This document shows, in pieces, positions 50,480-58,941 of a stretch of 64,000 nt of DNA. The stretch is from Polynucleobacter necessarius. GTDB taxonomy: Bacteria; Pseudomonadota; Gammaproteobacteria; Burkholderiales; Burkholderiaceae. The position numbers and the translations under genes are program-made. The number at the start of each line of letters is the position of its first letter. Positions within the stretch are counted from its first letter, which is position 1. Where the stretch lies: the NCBI RefSeq assembly GCF_900095215.1, contig NZ_LT606949.1:488284-552283 (forward strand), read 5' to 3'. The notes beneath the pieces are model-generated. The model had not been told where the DNA came from. It ran no database searches and saw nothing but the letters and a program-made list of their open reading frames with translations.

Positions 50480-51023
50480 TTATTGGCGTAACAGGGTTTC
50501 TATCTTTCCCTTAACTTCATCGCTATTGACATTCTCAATCGCACCAATCCATACTCCTTTGAGCTTGCCACTTTTGCCAACAAGAAAAGTGGTTGGCAAT
50601 CCTCGCGCTTTCCAAGACTTATAGACAGTGCTATTGCGATCGAGCAGCATCTCAATGCTGCGCTAAAAACCATTACCCTTTAGAAACTGTGTGATACGGG
50701 GGTTTCATTTCAGCAAGGTTTACCGCGAGAACGACAAGCCCCTTAGACTTATAACTTTCTTGAAGTTGCGTCAGCTCTTCAAATTCTTCGCGGCAAGGTT
50801 CACACCAGCGCGTCCAAAAATTCACTACAACCACTTTGCCTTTCAGGTTAGCTAGATCCACCGGTTTACCCGAGAGATTATTGAGTTGTAGTGGAGGCGC
50901 TATTTGCGATAGGCCTAGCTGAGCGACAGGACGCCACTCAGCCTTCGCTGAATAACTAGAAAGTGCAAGCAAAGAAAAAGCCAGCGTAAGAATCAGTGCT
51001 CGCGCTGGCTTATATATAAACAT
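50480..51023 (-). pseudogene. TlpA/ResA-like thioredoxin, frameshift and stop
   Basis: Periplasmic thiol-disulfide protein of ~180 residues with signal peptide (residues 1-28) and redox motif FWTRWCEPCREE. One extra C in a C5 run near 50700 shifts the frame (restored: MKPRITQFLKGNGF), and TAG at 50662-50664 follows; the remainder SIEMLLDRNSTVYKSWKARGLPTTF with cis-Pro region continues to TAA at 50480. Likely a cytochrome-c-maturation-type reductase. Confidence 0.85.
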
Positions 51024-51051
51024 ACCAATTAATAGCTTTCTAAAAACTCAA

Positions 51052-52728
51052 TTAGCCAATGCGTCTACTAGTAGTTTTGTATTTGAAGTTATCTGGATCG
51101 AGCGAGTCAAAGCGACCTTCAGTATTTTCCGCCTGGGGATACATCAAAAATGGAATTTCACCTTTCTTGCCAAGCGCTGAACCGGAGAGAGTAAGGTTAT
51201 GATTATAGTTATAGGCCATCCAATTCATCTCCCAATTACCAAAGAGGTAGTCGCGAATAGCGATGACTTTAGGATCAGTGACCGCTAAAACACCGGTCTC
51301 TTCAAGAATCATTTTACGTACGTCGGCTGGATCAACAGGCACCCAGCCAAAGCCTGCGGCATAGAATTCTGCACGACAGTGTTGCGCTTTAGTGATATCG
51401 CCACCTTTGCCCAAGCTCTTATAGCCACGTGCCGAGTTAGCAATGCGGATACCGTAAACGTCGCGCGCAGGTAGCCCAACTGAGCGGGCAAGGGCTACAA
51501 ATACTGCGTTAATGTCTGCGCATTTGCCGCCTAGATTATTGGTCTCCAACATGAGTTTGACATCGCCCTGTCCGCAGCCCAGAGTTTTAGGGTTGCGATG
51601 AGTGTTGCCCGCTACCCAGTGATAGATAGCCTGAGTCTTGTCAATGTCTCTTAGCATTTGATGTTCATCAACACAAACTAAGGACACAGCTACACCGTTG
51701 GATCCTGCTCGACCGGTACGCCCAATGCGGTGCACATAATCTTCCGGGACATTCGGTAGGTCGTAGTTCACTACATGGGGTAGTTGGTCGATATCAATAC
51801 CGCGCGCAGCAATATCAGTCGCAATTAGCGCGGTTAACTTGCCTGCTTTGAAATCAGCCAATGCTTTAGTTCGAGCGGATTGGCTTTTATTGCCATGAAT
51901 GGCCATGCTGGTGATGTCATCTTTCTCCAGCTGCGTCACTAATTTATTGGCGACATGCTTAGTGCGTGTAAAGACAAGTACTTGTTTCCAATCGTGGCTC
52001 TTAATGAGGTGAGCTAGCAAAGGATGCTTCTTAGTTCTATCAACTGGGTGAATCAATTGAGCAATGGCTTCATTAGTGCTATGGCTACGAGCTACCTCAA
52101 TTAACTCTTGGGTATTTAATAAGCCATCAGCTAGTGCTTTGATCTCAGTGGAGAAGGTTGCTGAAAATAATAAGTGTTGACGTTGTTTAGGAAGCGCAGC
52201 CAAGATTTTTTGAATGTCGCGTAAGAATCCCATGTCGAGCATGCGATCCGCTTCGTCGAGAACTAATATTTCAATATCTTTAAGAGGCACACAATTTTGT
52301 GACATCAAATCTAGCAGCCGTCCTGGTATAGCAACCAAGATATCAAGACCACCGGCAATTGCTTTGATTTGGCGGTTTGCGCCAACGCCACCAAAAATCA
52401 CTGTGGACTTCAAGCCAGTGTATTTTCCGTACGTTAGCACAGATTCTTGAACTTGAGCGGCTAACTCTCTTGTTGGAGTGAGAATCAAAACACGTAAAAG
52501 ACGTTTTCCGGAGCTTGCTTTGTTTGAAGGTAGGCGTTGCAGAATTGGCAGCGTAAAGCCAGCAGTTTTTCCGGTGCCAGTTTGTGCTGCCGCCAATAAA
52601 TCTCCGCCCTTCAGAACGGCGGGAATGGATTTTTCTTGAATTGGGGTTGGGCTGGTATAGCCTTCTTCTGCAATAGCGCGAAGAATGGATTCTGATAAAC
52701 CAAGATCTGTGAATAACATAGGGGCCAA
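51052..52728 (-). CDS. Chimeric open frame: RhlE-type DEAD-box helicase fused to transglutaminase-like C terminus
   Basis: A 558-codon uninterrupted frame. Residues 1-~360 are a complete DEAD-box RNA helicase core: [19 protein letters not shown] (Q-motif region), [20 protein letters not shown] as [15 protein letters not shown] as FSATF, and [10 protein letters not shown]. At [14 protein letters not shown] it changes to a transglutaminase-like domain with [15 protein letters not shown] (Cys), [13 protein letters not shown] (His) and VDPAD (Asp). I know no such natural fusion; RhlE normally ends in a basic tail after [14 protein letters not shown] deletion joining two same-strand neighbours is inferred. 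The helicase motifs are intact, so a functional helicase with a foreign tail is possible. Confidence 0.82.
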   Translation of the reverse strand: MAPMLFTDLGLSESILRAIAEEGYTSPTPIQEKSIPAVLKGGDLLAAAQTGTGKTAGFTLPILQRLPSNKASSGKRLLRVLILTPTRELAAQVQESVLTYGKYTGLKSTVIFGGVGANRQIKAIAGGLDILVAIPGRLLDLMSQNCVPLKDIEILVLDEADRMLDMGFLRDIQKILAALPKQRQHLLFSATFSTEIKALADGLLNTQELIEVARSHSTNEAIAQLIHPVDRTKKHPLLAHLIKSHDWKQVLVFTRTKHVANKLVTQLEKDDITSMAIHGNKSQSARTKALADFKAGKLTALIATDIAARGIDIDQLPHVVNYDLPNVPEDYVHRIGRTGRAGSNGVAVSLVCVDEHQMLRDIDKTQAIYHWVAGNTHRNPKTLGCGQGDVKLMLETNNLGGKCADINAVFVALARSVGLPARDVYGIRIANSARGYKSLGKGGDITKAQHCRAEFYAAGFGWVPVDPADVRKMILEETGVLAVTDPKVIAIRDYLFGNWEMNWMAYNYNHNLTLSGSALGKKGEIPFLMYPQAENTEGRFDSLDPDNFKYKTTSRRIG

Positions 52729-52820
52729 TAATGTATTGACCCGTATTCAACGTATTTAAAAATCGACTATCCCGGTCAATGTGGTGATCTGCCACGCTAG
52801 TGCGTTTGCAGTAAGAAGGC

Positions 52821-53454
52821 CTATTTTAAGTCATCCCCTCCAAAAGTCAGGGATTTGGTGAATGAAGCTGAATTCCAGAGGTTTGGTACCACTGTATTGG
52901 CATAGCCGGAAACAAAAGATTTCTCCGTTCCAGTTTCGGGATCAAAGACTGAGCGATGAATGCGTCCAATATTACCGCCATAGACATGAATGCTGATCGC
53001 AGTCTGATCGCTCAAGCTGTTCTCTACAACATGAATATCATGGGTGTTAGGTGAAACCAGGTCTACGTGTCCTGGCAAGCTGGAACATGCTTCACCGGGC
53101 CTTAAAGCTCTGGTCAGGCTGGCGGCAGTAGGGCGTTCCTGTTTCTTTGCCACGCAACTGTCCAATCATTCCCCAGACTGTGTGATTGTGTAGCGGTGTT
53201 TTTTGTCCGGGACCCAAAACAAAACTTACTACGGAGAATCGATCTAGTGGATCAGCATAAAGGAGGTATTGTTGATAGTACTGCGGGTGTGGTTTGGTAA
53301 ATTCTTCAGGAAGCCAGTCATCCACAGCAATGAGATTTTCGAGTAACTTTTTCCCTTTGGTAAAAATCACCTCCTCGCTTGGTCCTTGCTCAAGCAGGAG
53401 GCTTAGCGCTTTTACAAAAGTAAGCAGCTTCTCATCGGTCATATTGCGCTCCAT
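52821..53454 (-). pseudogene. Cysteine dioxygenase-like cupin enzyme, frameshifted
   Basis: Thiol dioxygenase-type cupin of ~205 residues. First frame from 53454 (alternative ATG at 53442): LLEQGPSEEVIFTKGKKLLENLI and the iron site LGPGQKTPLHNHTVWGMIGQLRG. The break near 53130 moves the second cupin motif (HDIHVVENSLSDQTAISIHVYGGNIG, third His) into another frame that runs to TAA at 52821. Family known for cysteine or 3-mercaptopropionate oxidation. Confidence 0.83.
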
Positions 53455-53461
53455 TATTTTG

Positions 53462-53896
53462 TTACTCAGTTAAGAAAAGCCAGTCTGGCCATGCTTTGGG
53501 TTTTAGTGTATTGGTATCAACGCAAACAATATGCAATACAGCGCTGGCTATGACTTGCAGCTCCTCGCTATCAAGGAGTTTTCTTTGCGCGGTTTGCTTA
53601 GCTGTGACTTGAGTGCGGCCGCGATGCTCAATGACTTGATTAATGTGAAGTAAGTCGTCTAAACGCCCTGGCTTGTAGAAGTTCATTGTGAGCTCACGTA
53701 TCGGCATCACAATATCGAACTCATTCATCAGTTTGGTGGGGCTCAATCCGCGTTGAGCAAGCCACTCTGCGCGACTGCGTTCAAAAATTTCCAAATAGCG
53801 TCCGTGATAGACAAAACCAGCCGCATCAGTATCGGAGTAGCACACCCGATGAATATAAGTAAAAGCAGAGGGATCTGGATTGATGTTGGTGGTCAT
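53462..53896 (-). CDS. YbgC-type acyl-CoA thioesterase
   Basis: A complete hot-dog-fold thioesterase of 144 residues. The diagnostic motif YSDTDAAGFVYHGRYLEIFERSRAEW carries the catalytic Asp and is nearly perfect. The start at 53896 (MTTNINPDP) is preferred over the in-frame 53902. In E. coli YbgC lies with tol-pal, not so here. Acts on short-chain or ACP-bound acyl groups. Intact, and one of several kept acyl-group enzymes. Confidence 0.85.
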   Translation of the reverse strand: MTTNINPDPSAFTYIHRVCYSDTDAAGFVYHGRYLEIFERSRAEWLAQRGLSPTKLMNEFDIVMPIRELTMNFYKPGRLDDLLHINQVIEHRGRTQVTAKQTAQRKLLDSEELQVIASAVLHIVCVDTNTLKPKAWPDWLFLTE

Positions 53897-53907
53897 TGGC
53901 AAATAAA

Positions 53908-54339
53908 TTATTTTGGTAATAAGAGCATCATATTACGGTGCTGAATGCCAGCTTCTTCATAGCTATCCCCATATGCTTGAAAGCCTAGTTTTTCATAAAA
54001 TGGAATAGCGTTCTCTTGGGAGTGTAGGACGATGGATTGGACCCCTTTTGATGTGGCTAACCCGGTTAATTCTTCCAGAATTTTCATTCCAATGCCCTGA
54101 TTTCTGTATCGGGCTAAGACAGCCATTCGCCCAATTTGGGCTTGGGCACCTCATAAGTCCATCAGTCGGCCTGTGCCAATGCACTTGCCATCCTTAAGTG
54201 CCAGTGCGTGAGCGGCCAAAGGGTCGAATTCATCTAATTCAAGTTCAGCCGGAACGCCTTGCTCTTGAATAAAGACTTTCTGACGCACCAAAAAGGCCCC
54301 TGATTTTGCTTCTTCCCAGGGTTTAATCAGTATTTCCAA
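53908..54339 (-). pseudogene. GNAT-family acetyltransferase, premature TGA
   Basis: A ~143-codon ElaA/GNAT-type acetyltransferase: FLVRQKVFIQEQGVPAELELDEFD and the acetyl-CoA loop region QIGRMAVLARYRNQGIGMKILEEL, then FYEKLGFQAYGDSYEEAGIQH. TGA at 54151-54153 (RLMDL-stop-GAQAQIG, Arg or Glu plausible) lies between substrate and CoA-binding parts. No indel. CGA to TGA would need one C to T change. Confidence 0.82.
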
Positions 54340-54503
54340 TGTTTGAAGACCCCCACGAGAGATTGCCCATTCAATTTACCAAAGAAGGGGTGGAATAGGC
54401 GGATGGTTCGAAATGGCATTAAAACTGCCTAAATCGATGGTTACAATGAATCGTGGTCTTGAATTAGACCCATCTGAAACCTTTTACTTAATTAGGAGTC
54501 ATC

Positions 54504-55085
54504 TTGAAGAAATCTTTATTAGCTGGTTTGTTTGCTGCGGTTGGTATCGCCAGCGCAGCCTCTGTTTTTGCGCAAGTACCTGCAAAAATGTTGCCTTTAG
54601 CGGCTGATGTTATAGTGCTGAGTGCAACGGTTGACTCTGTTGATGCTAAAAAACGCATTGTTGTGTTGAAAGATGCGGACGGTAACTTGGCGCAAATGAA
54701 TGTAGCTAAATCCATCAATGATTTAGATAAAGTTAAAAAAGGCGATGTGTTCTTGGTTGAGCATGCGCAAGCGGTTGCTGTTGGTTTGACTGCCGCCGGC
54801 AAAGATCAAAAGCCAGGTGTTTCTGGTGTGCGTTCTGTAGTAGTGGCTGGCAAAGGTTCTGCTAAGCCCTTTGAAGAAACGGTAGATACTGTATATGCAA
54901 CTGTAAAGATCTCCACGATCGATCAAAAGACACGCATCGTTACCTTCATAATGCCTAGCGGTGAGAAGCAAAAAGTAAAAGTAGATCCATCTGTTCTTGG
55001 TCTTGAGAAATTCAAAGCTGGCGATGATGTCATGGTTGAGTTTGTTGACGATACAGCTATTGGCTTCGTAACACCGAAGAAATAA
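54504..55085 (+). CDS. Exported protein of unknown function
   Basis: A 193-residue exported protein: signal peptide residues 1-23 (LLAGLFAAVGIASAASVFAQ), then two similar halves with strands such as DVIVLSATVDSVDAKKRIVVLKDADG and VYATVKISTIDQKTRIVTFIMPSG (given in part). The repeat suggests a duplicated OB- or SH3-like beta domain. No catalytic motif. Good ribosome site (taggag). Ends in a strong terminator. Intact. Confidence 0.7.
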   Translation: MKKSLLAGLFAAVGIASAASVFAQVPAKMLPLAADVIVLSATVDSVDAKKRIVVLKDADGNLAQMNVAKSINDLDKVKKGDVFLVEHAQAVAVGLTAAGKDQKPGVSGVRSVVVAGKGSAKPFEETVDTVYATVKISTIDQKTRIVTFIMPSGEKQKVKVDPSVLGLEKFKAGDDVMVEFVDDTAIGFVTPKK

Positions 55086-55125
55086 CTATTCAAAGCAACG
55101 AATAAATTGGCACTGAGCGAGTTGT

Positions 55126-55153
55126 AAAAAAGCCCGCTACTGCGGGCTTTTTT
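55126..55153 (+). terminator. Bidirectional terminator
   Basis: Stem AAAAAAGCCCGC / GCGGGCTTTTTT with a four-base loop between the exported protein gene (+) and tupA (-). Confidence 0.92.
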
Positions 55154-55966
55154 ATTTCTTGGCATTTGGGAAGAAGAGTTGCTCGCCATCACTCTTGTAG
55201 CTGGCAATGACATCTTGACCACTCTTAGAAATAAGCCAACCAATGAATTCCTGTCCTTGTGCTTTTTTCACATGAGGGAATTTCACTATGTTTACTAGCA
55301 TCACCCGATACTGGTTAAATAGTTGGGGTCGCCCTGAACCAGCATGACAAGATCGCCACGATTTTTAAAGCTAAGCCAAGTGCCGCGATCAGCCAAGATG
55401 TAGCCATTCATTGCGGAAGCGGTATTCAGTGCGGGACCCATTCCGGATCCGGCTTCTTTGTACCAGGATGGTCCTGGAGAAATGGAGATGCCGGCGCCTT
55501 TCCAGTAGCGCAGCTCTGCTGCATGAGTACCGCTTTTATCAGAGCGCGATACAAACGCCGCTTGAGCGGCGGCTATTTTCTGGAGTGCAACTTGAATATC
55601 TTGGCCACCACCGACTTTTGCTGGATCTGACTTCGGTCCTACCAGAATAAAGTCGTTGTACATTACTTCGTAGCGTTTAGTGGAGTAACCTTCTTCCACA
55701 AACTTTTCTTCAGCGGGTTTGTCATGCACAAACCCTACCTCTGAATCACCGCGACGACCAATATCTAATGCCTGGCCTGTGCCAACAGCAACAACCTTGA
55801 CTTCAATACCTGTCTTCATCTTAAAGATCGGCAACATGTAATTAAAGAGGCCGGATTGTTCGGTGGAGGTGGTGGAGGAGACCACAATACTGCTCTCTTG
55901 GGCGTAAGTTGAAAGTGATGTAACTGATAAGGTCGTTAGGATGGTGAGGAATAGTCTGCGCATCAT
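55152..55966 (-). pseudogene. tupA: Tungstate ABC transporter binding protein TupA, frameshifted in T run
   Basis: Periplasmic receptor of ~270 residues. Signal to about TYAQE, then the oxyanion-binding SSTTSTEQSGLFNYMLPIF, AVGTGQALDIGRRGDSEVGFVHDK and VSRSDKSGTHAAELRYW, all hallmarks of TupA. One T is missing from a T run near 55318; restoring it gives NYFNQYRVMLVNIVKFPHVKKAQGQEF and a normal end at 55152. The lost part is the last ~55 residues. Divergent from a ModE-like regulator. The matching tupBC genes are near 9 kb. Confidence 0.9.
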
Positions 55967-56030
55967 TGTTTGGCTGAATTTTTAAGTGGTTGATTAAATG
56001 GTTATCATCTCATACATTAATACTTATTGA

Positions 56031-56050
56031 ATATGCAAAATATTGCATAT
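56031..56050. promoter_or_regulatory. Perfect inverted repeat at the ModE-like gene start
   Basis: ATATGCAA and TTGCATAT, an 8-bp perfect inverted repeat with a 4-base spacer, in the tupA/regulator divergent region and overlapping the regulator's ATG. A candidate autoregulatory operator; a further TATGCAAATTG half-site follows. Symmetry is seen; binding is inferred. Confidence 0.5.
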
Positions 56051-57071
56051 GCAAATTGAAGCCCGCCCAACCCTGATTGTTAAAAGCCAGACTGATGGCA
56101 AAAGCTCTATAGATCTCATCTGGATTTGCCAGTTATTGCAGGATATTGGCCGCGGCAGCTCCTTAGTTGTTGCCAGTAAAAAATCGGGTGCTTCTTACAG
56201 GGGTTCATGGGGGAAGCTGAATCAAGTTGAGCATGAGTTAGGTATGCAACTCATTTTTAGAGCCAAGGGACATGGCTCAAAGCTTACTGAATTCGGACAT
56301 TTTTTCATTCAGTTTATTGAGGATATGCAAGTAGGATATTTAAAGCATGACGCTCAGTATCAAGAAATTTTGCTAAAAGAAATAAAGAAAATACAAAAAA
56401 TAGAAAGTATTCGTTGGAAATTTTTCTCGAGCAGTGATTCATTAATTCAAAAAGCCGCTGGAGCAATCAAGGGGGTGGAGCTCAAGATCGCTGGATCAGG
56501 CGAGTCCCTCGAGAGACTTTTAAATAATGAAGCGCACATTGCTGGATATCATGTTTCTTGTCCAGTGAGTTCAAGAGCAATTTATCAACGTTTGTCTAAA
56601 AACAATATTGCAATTTATCCCGTAATGAAGAGAACACAGAGATTGATTGTCAACAAAGGGAATCCGCTGCATATTCGCACGGTAGAGGATTTGGTTGATA
56701 AAAATGTGTGTTTTATTAATCGGCAGATCGGTTCTGGAACGAGATTATTGCTCGATAGCCTACTCATGGAAGAGGGGATTGATCCGCTGGAGGTGAATGG
56801 ATACCTACATGAGGAATTTACCCATTCAGCTGTGGCCAACGCTATTCTTGCGGGTAAGGCGGACGTGGGATTGGGGGTGAAAAACATTGCCATTGAAAAT
56901 AATTTGGGTTTTATCCCCTTAAAAGATGAAATTTTCTTGATCGCAATGCACAAAGAAATGGCGGCTCAAGTCATATCTTCTAAGTTGATACGCAAGATTC
57001 GCAGTTATTCTGGGGAGACTCCTGGATATAAGGCGGTGAGTTTAAATAGACAAATTCGGGACTGGCTGTAG
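56049..57071 (+). CDS. ModE-like Mo/W-responsive regulator with periplasmic-binding-like domain
   Basis: A 340-residue regulator: winged-helix domain (residues ~20-115, with GASYRGSWGKLNQVEHELGMQLIF typical of ModE), then a PBP-like domain (residues ~130-335) with QIGSGTRLLLDSLL and HSAVANAILAGKADVGLG, as in MolR-type or PBP-fused ModE regulators. It lies between tupA and modA, so Mo/W-sensing is likely. Start at the ATG 56049. Intact, although every Mo/W transporter and enzyme gene seen in this window is broken. Confidence 0.8.
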   Translation: MQIEARPTLIVKSQTDGKSSIDLIWICQLLQDIGRGSSLVVASKKSGASYRGSWGKLNQVEHELGMQLIFRAKGHGSKLTEFGHFFIQFIEDMQVGYLKHDAQYQEILLKEIKKIQKIESIRWKFFSSSDSLIQKAAGAIKGVELKIAGSGESLERLLNNEAHIAGYHVSCPVSSRAIYQRLSKNNIAIYPVMKRTQRLIVNKGNPLHIRTVEDLVDKNVCFINRQIGSGTRLLLDSLLMEEGIDPLEVNGYLHEEFTHSAVANAILAGKADVGLGVKNIAIENNLGFIPLKDEIFLIAMHKEMAAQVISSKLIRKIRSYSGETPGYKAVSLNRQIRDWL

Positions 57072-57119
57072 ACTTCTCTGATCTCAAAGTGTGCGTGAAT
57101 CCGCTAGAATGAATTTCAT

Positions 57120-57863
57120 ATGGCTATGAGACTTCTGGCTTTATTTGCGACATTATTCTTGTATGCGGGATCTGCGTTTGCGCAAATCTCTGCTATTGCT
57201 GTTGCGGCCAATATGAAGGATGCTTTTGCGGAGATTGCAGTTGCATTTAGATCTACAGGCAAGCCTGAGATGAGGGTGGTGTATGAATCCTCCGGTAATT
57301 TCACAGCACAAATTCTCAACGGAGCGCCTTTTAATTTATTTATCGCAGCAGACGAGCAGTTCCCGCTTGAGCTCTACAAAAATGGCAGAACTAGTGATGA
57401 AGGCGCTATTTATGCCATTGGTCAATTAGTCATCATCACCAAAACATCCTCAGGTATTTCTTTGTTAAATGCCAAGGCGGATATCGCAAAAGCGATCACT
57501 AAAGCAAACAAGATTGCTATCGCAAAGCCTGAGCTTGCGCCCTATGGCAGGGCGGCGGTGTAGTATTTAAAATCGGAAGGGCTTTGGGAGCTCGCTAAAG
57601 ATAAGCTGGTTTATGCTGACAATATTGGCGCGGCGACAGCTTACGTTGTCAGTGGCGCCGTTGATCTAGGGTTTACTGTTTTTTCTTTGGCTAAAACACC
57701 TGAGGTAGCTAAGCAAATGAGCCTCTTGCTAGTAGATGCAAAAATGTATGAGCCTATTAAGCAGCGCATGGTGCTGATGAAAGGCGCTCCTCAAGAAGCC
57801 GTTGATTTATATTATTTTATGCAGAGGCCTCAATCTCAATCCATCCTGCAAAAATTCGGCTAA
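57120..57863 (+). pseudogene. modA: Molybdate-binding protein ModA, premature TAG
   Basis: Receptor of 247 codons: signal residues 1-23, AVAANMKDAFAEIAVAF, VVYESSGNFTAQILNGAPFNLFIAADE (oxyanion ligands), YAIGQLVII, then KPELAPYGRAAV-stop-YLKSEGLW: TAG at 57561-57563 where Glu (GAG) fits. The C-terminal lobe (ADNIGAATAYVVSGAVDLGFT) is preserved in frame to 57863. A single nonsense change. No modBC is seen next to it. Confidence 0.9.
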
Positions 57864-57887
57864 ACCACTCCTTAGTCGCCTATTGAT

Positions 57888-58514
57888 TTATCCGGTCGCC
57901 TTCATGTATTGAAGCATGTCATGCAAAGTCCCTTTAGGTGATTTCTGTAATTGCTCTACTACTGCATCATAGTCTTGGGCGGGGCGACTCTGGCTTAGTT
58001 TGAATTTGCCAATCAAGCTCTTGATTTCAATCTCAATGCCGATAATCGCTTTGAGCATCGTTTGCACATATTCCTCCGGCGCGTCATCAAGCTTCCATGT
58101 GGATTGATGGGTTGGCTCATGAATGTCTGTCATTTGCGCGACATGACTTCTAGGCCATTGCGGAGCATCAATTAATTTCATAGCGCCTTCCGCGTGGACA
58201 ACCGCATAGTTCCACGTTGGAACTACTTTTCCAGTCTCTTGTTTGGAGAGATACCAGGCGGGGGTGATGTAGGCGTTTGGTCCATTAAAGATGACGGTGA
58301 CAGAAGCATTGCTGCTGGACGCAACTTGAGTCAGTGGATTCATTTTGGCAATGTGACCATAAAGCTTGGTTCTATCGTCACTCAACATGAGGGGCAGGTG
58401 ATTAATTTCTAGACGACCATCTAAGTTGCCGACAATAGTAGCGAGGGGGTATTCGGAAATGAGTTGAGCCAGCACTGCGGGGTCTTCAACTAAAAAATGG
58501 TTTGATAAGCACAT
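57888..58514 (-). CDS. PaiB-like FMN-binding protein
   Basis: A complete 208-residue protein of the FMN-binding negative transcriptional regulator family (PaiB): NHFLVEDPAVLAQLISEYPLATIVG, INHLPLML, HIAKMNPL, VIFNGPNAYITPAWY and VPTWNYAVVHAEG. The fold is a split-barrel flavin reductase-like domain; a regulatory role is named after B. subtilis PaiB but could equally be enzymatic. Divergent from feoAB with a Fur box between them. Intact. Confidence 0.82.
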   Translation of the reverse strand: MCLSNHFLVEDPAVLAQLISEYPLATIVGNLDGRLEINHLPLMLSDDRTKLYGHIAKMNPLTQVASSSNASVTVIFNGPNAYITPAWYLSKQETGKVVPTWNYAVVHAEGAMKLIDAPQWPRSHVAQMTDIHEPTHQSTWKLDDAPEEYVQTMLKAIIGIEIEIKSLIGKFKLSQSRPAQDYDAVVEQLQKSPKGTLHDMLQYMKATG

Positions 58515-58592
58515 AACTCAGTAGCGTAGGTGAGATGTGAATCGGTATGCATTAAGCGCGCTGATTTTGTCCTGGATCAAGCTCCGAGTCTC

Positions 58593-58630
58593 TTAAATGG
58601 TTCATTATTGTCAATGAAATAACCATTTAA
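58593..58630. repeat. 10-bp inverted repeat upstream of feoA
   Basis: TTAAATGGTT and AACCATTTAA form a perfect 10-bp inverted repeat with an 18-base spacer in the PaiB-feoA divergent region, directly upstream of the Fur box. It could be an operator or a stem-loop. No T tract is seen. Confidence 0.45.
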
Positions 58631-58649
58631 ACGAATGATATTCATTCTC
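58631..58649 (+). promoter_or_regulatory. Fur box at feoAB promoter
   Basis: ACGAATGATATTCATTCTC matches the 19-base Fur consensus at 14 positions, with the core AATGATATTCATT perfect but for one base. A TATAAT -10 lies at 58659-58664, so bound Fur would block the promoter. feoA starts 32 bases after the -10. Confidence 0.72.
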
Positions 58650-58695
58650 ATTTATCGTTATAATAGGCCTTAAACCAGCAAAAAGCACATATTGA

Positions 58696-58941
58696 ATGAA
58701 TTTAGACCAGGTCGACTTAGGCAGTCTTTATCGCGTCAGTGAAGTAAATGCCCCTAAAGGCGCTCCTCAAATTAAGGGGCAATTGGAAGATATTGGCTTT
58801 TTACCTGGCGAGCATGTCACCGTACTCCGCAGTGGTTTGTTGGGTAAGGGGCCATATATGGTTCGTATAGGGGCCTCCACTTTTGCATTGCGCCAATCAG
58901 AGGCGCGCTTGATTTTGGTTGAGCCCCAATCGCATGCCTGA
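58696..58941 (+). CDS. feoA: Ferrous iron transport protein FeoA
   Basis: An 81-residue SH3-like protein that supports FeoB: APKGAPQIKGQLEDIGFLPGEHVTVLR and GPYMVRIGASTFALRQSEARLILV (given in part). Overlaps the feoB start. Under a probable Fur box. Intact; its TGA stop also shows that TGA still works as a stop codon in this genome. Confidence 0.92.
   Translation: MNLDQVDLGSLYRVSEVNAPKGAPQIKGQLEDIGFLPGEHVTVLRSGLLGKGPYMVRIGASTFALRQSEARLILVEPQSHA

Noticed and set aside
51052..51654. Transglutaminase half as a separate gene with its own start
   Set aside because: No signal peptide, start codon with ribosome site or stop of the helicase occurs near the boundary; the frame is continuous.
1570..55320. 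Programmed ribosomal frameshifting at homopolymers
   Set aside because: Too many unrelated genes are affected, in both directions, with no common slippery heptamer plus structure, and they co-occur with nonsense changes.
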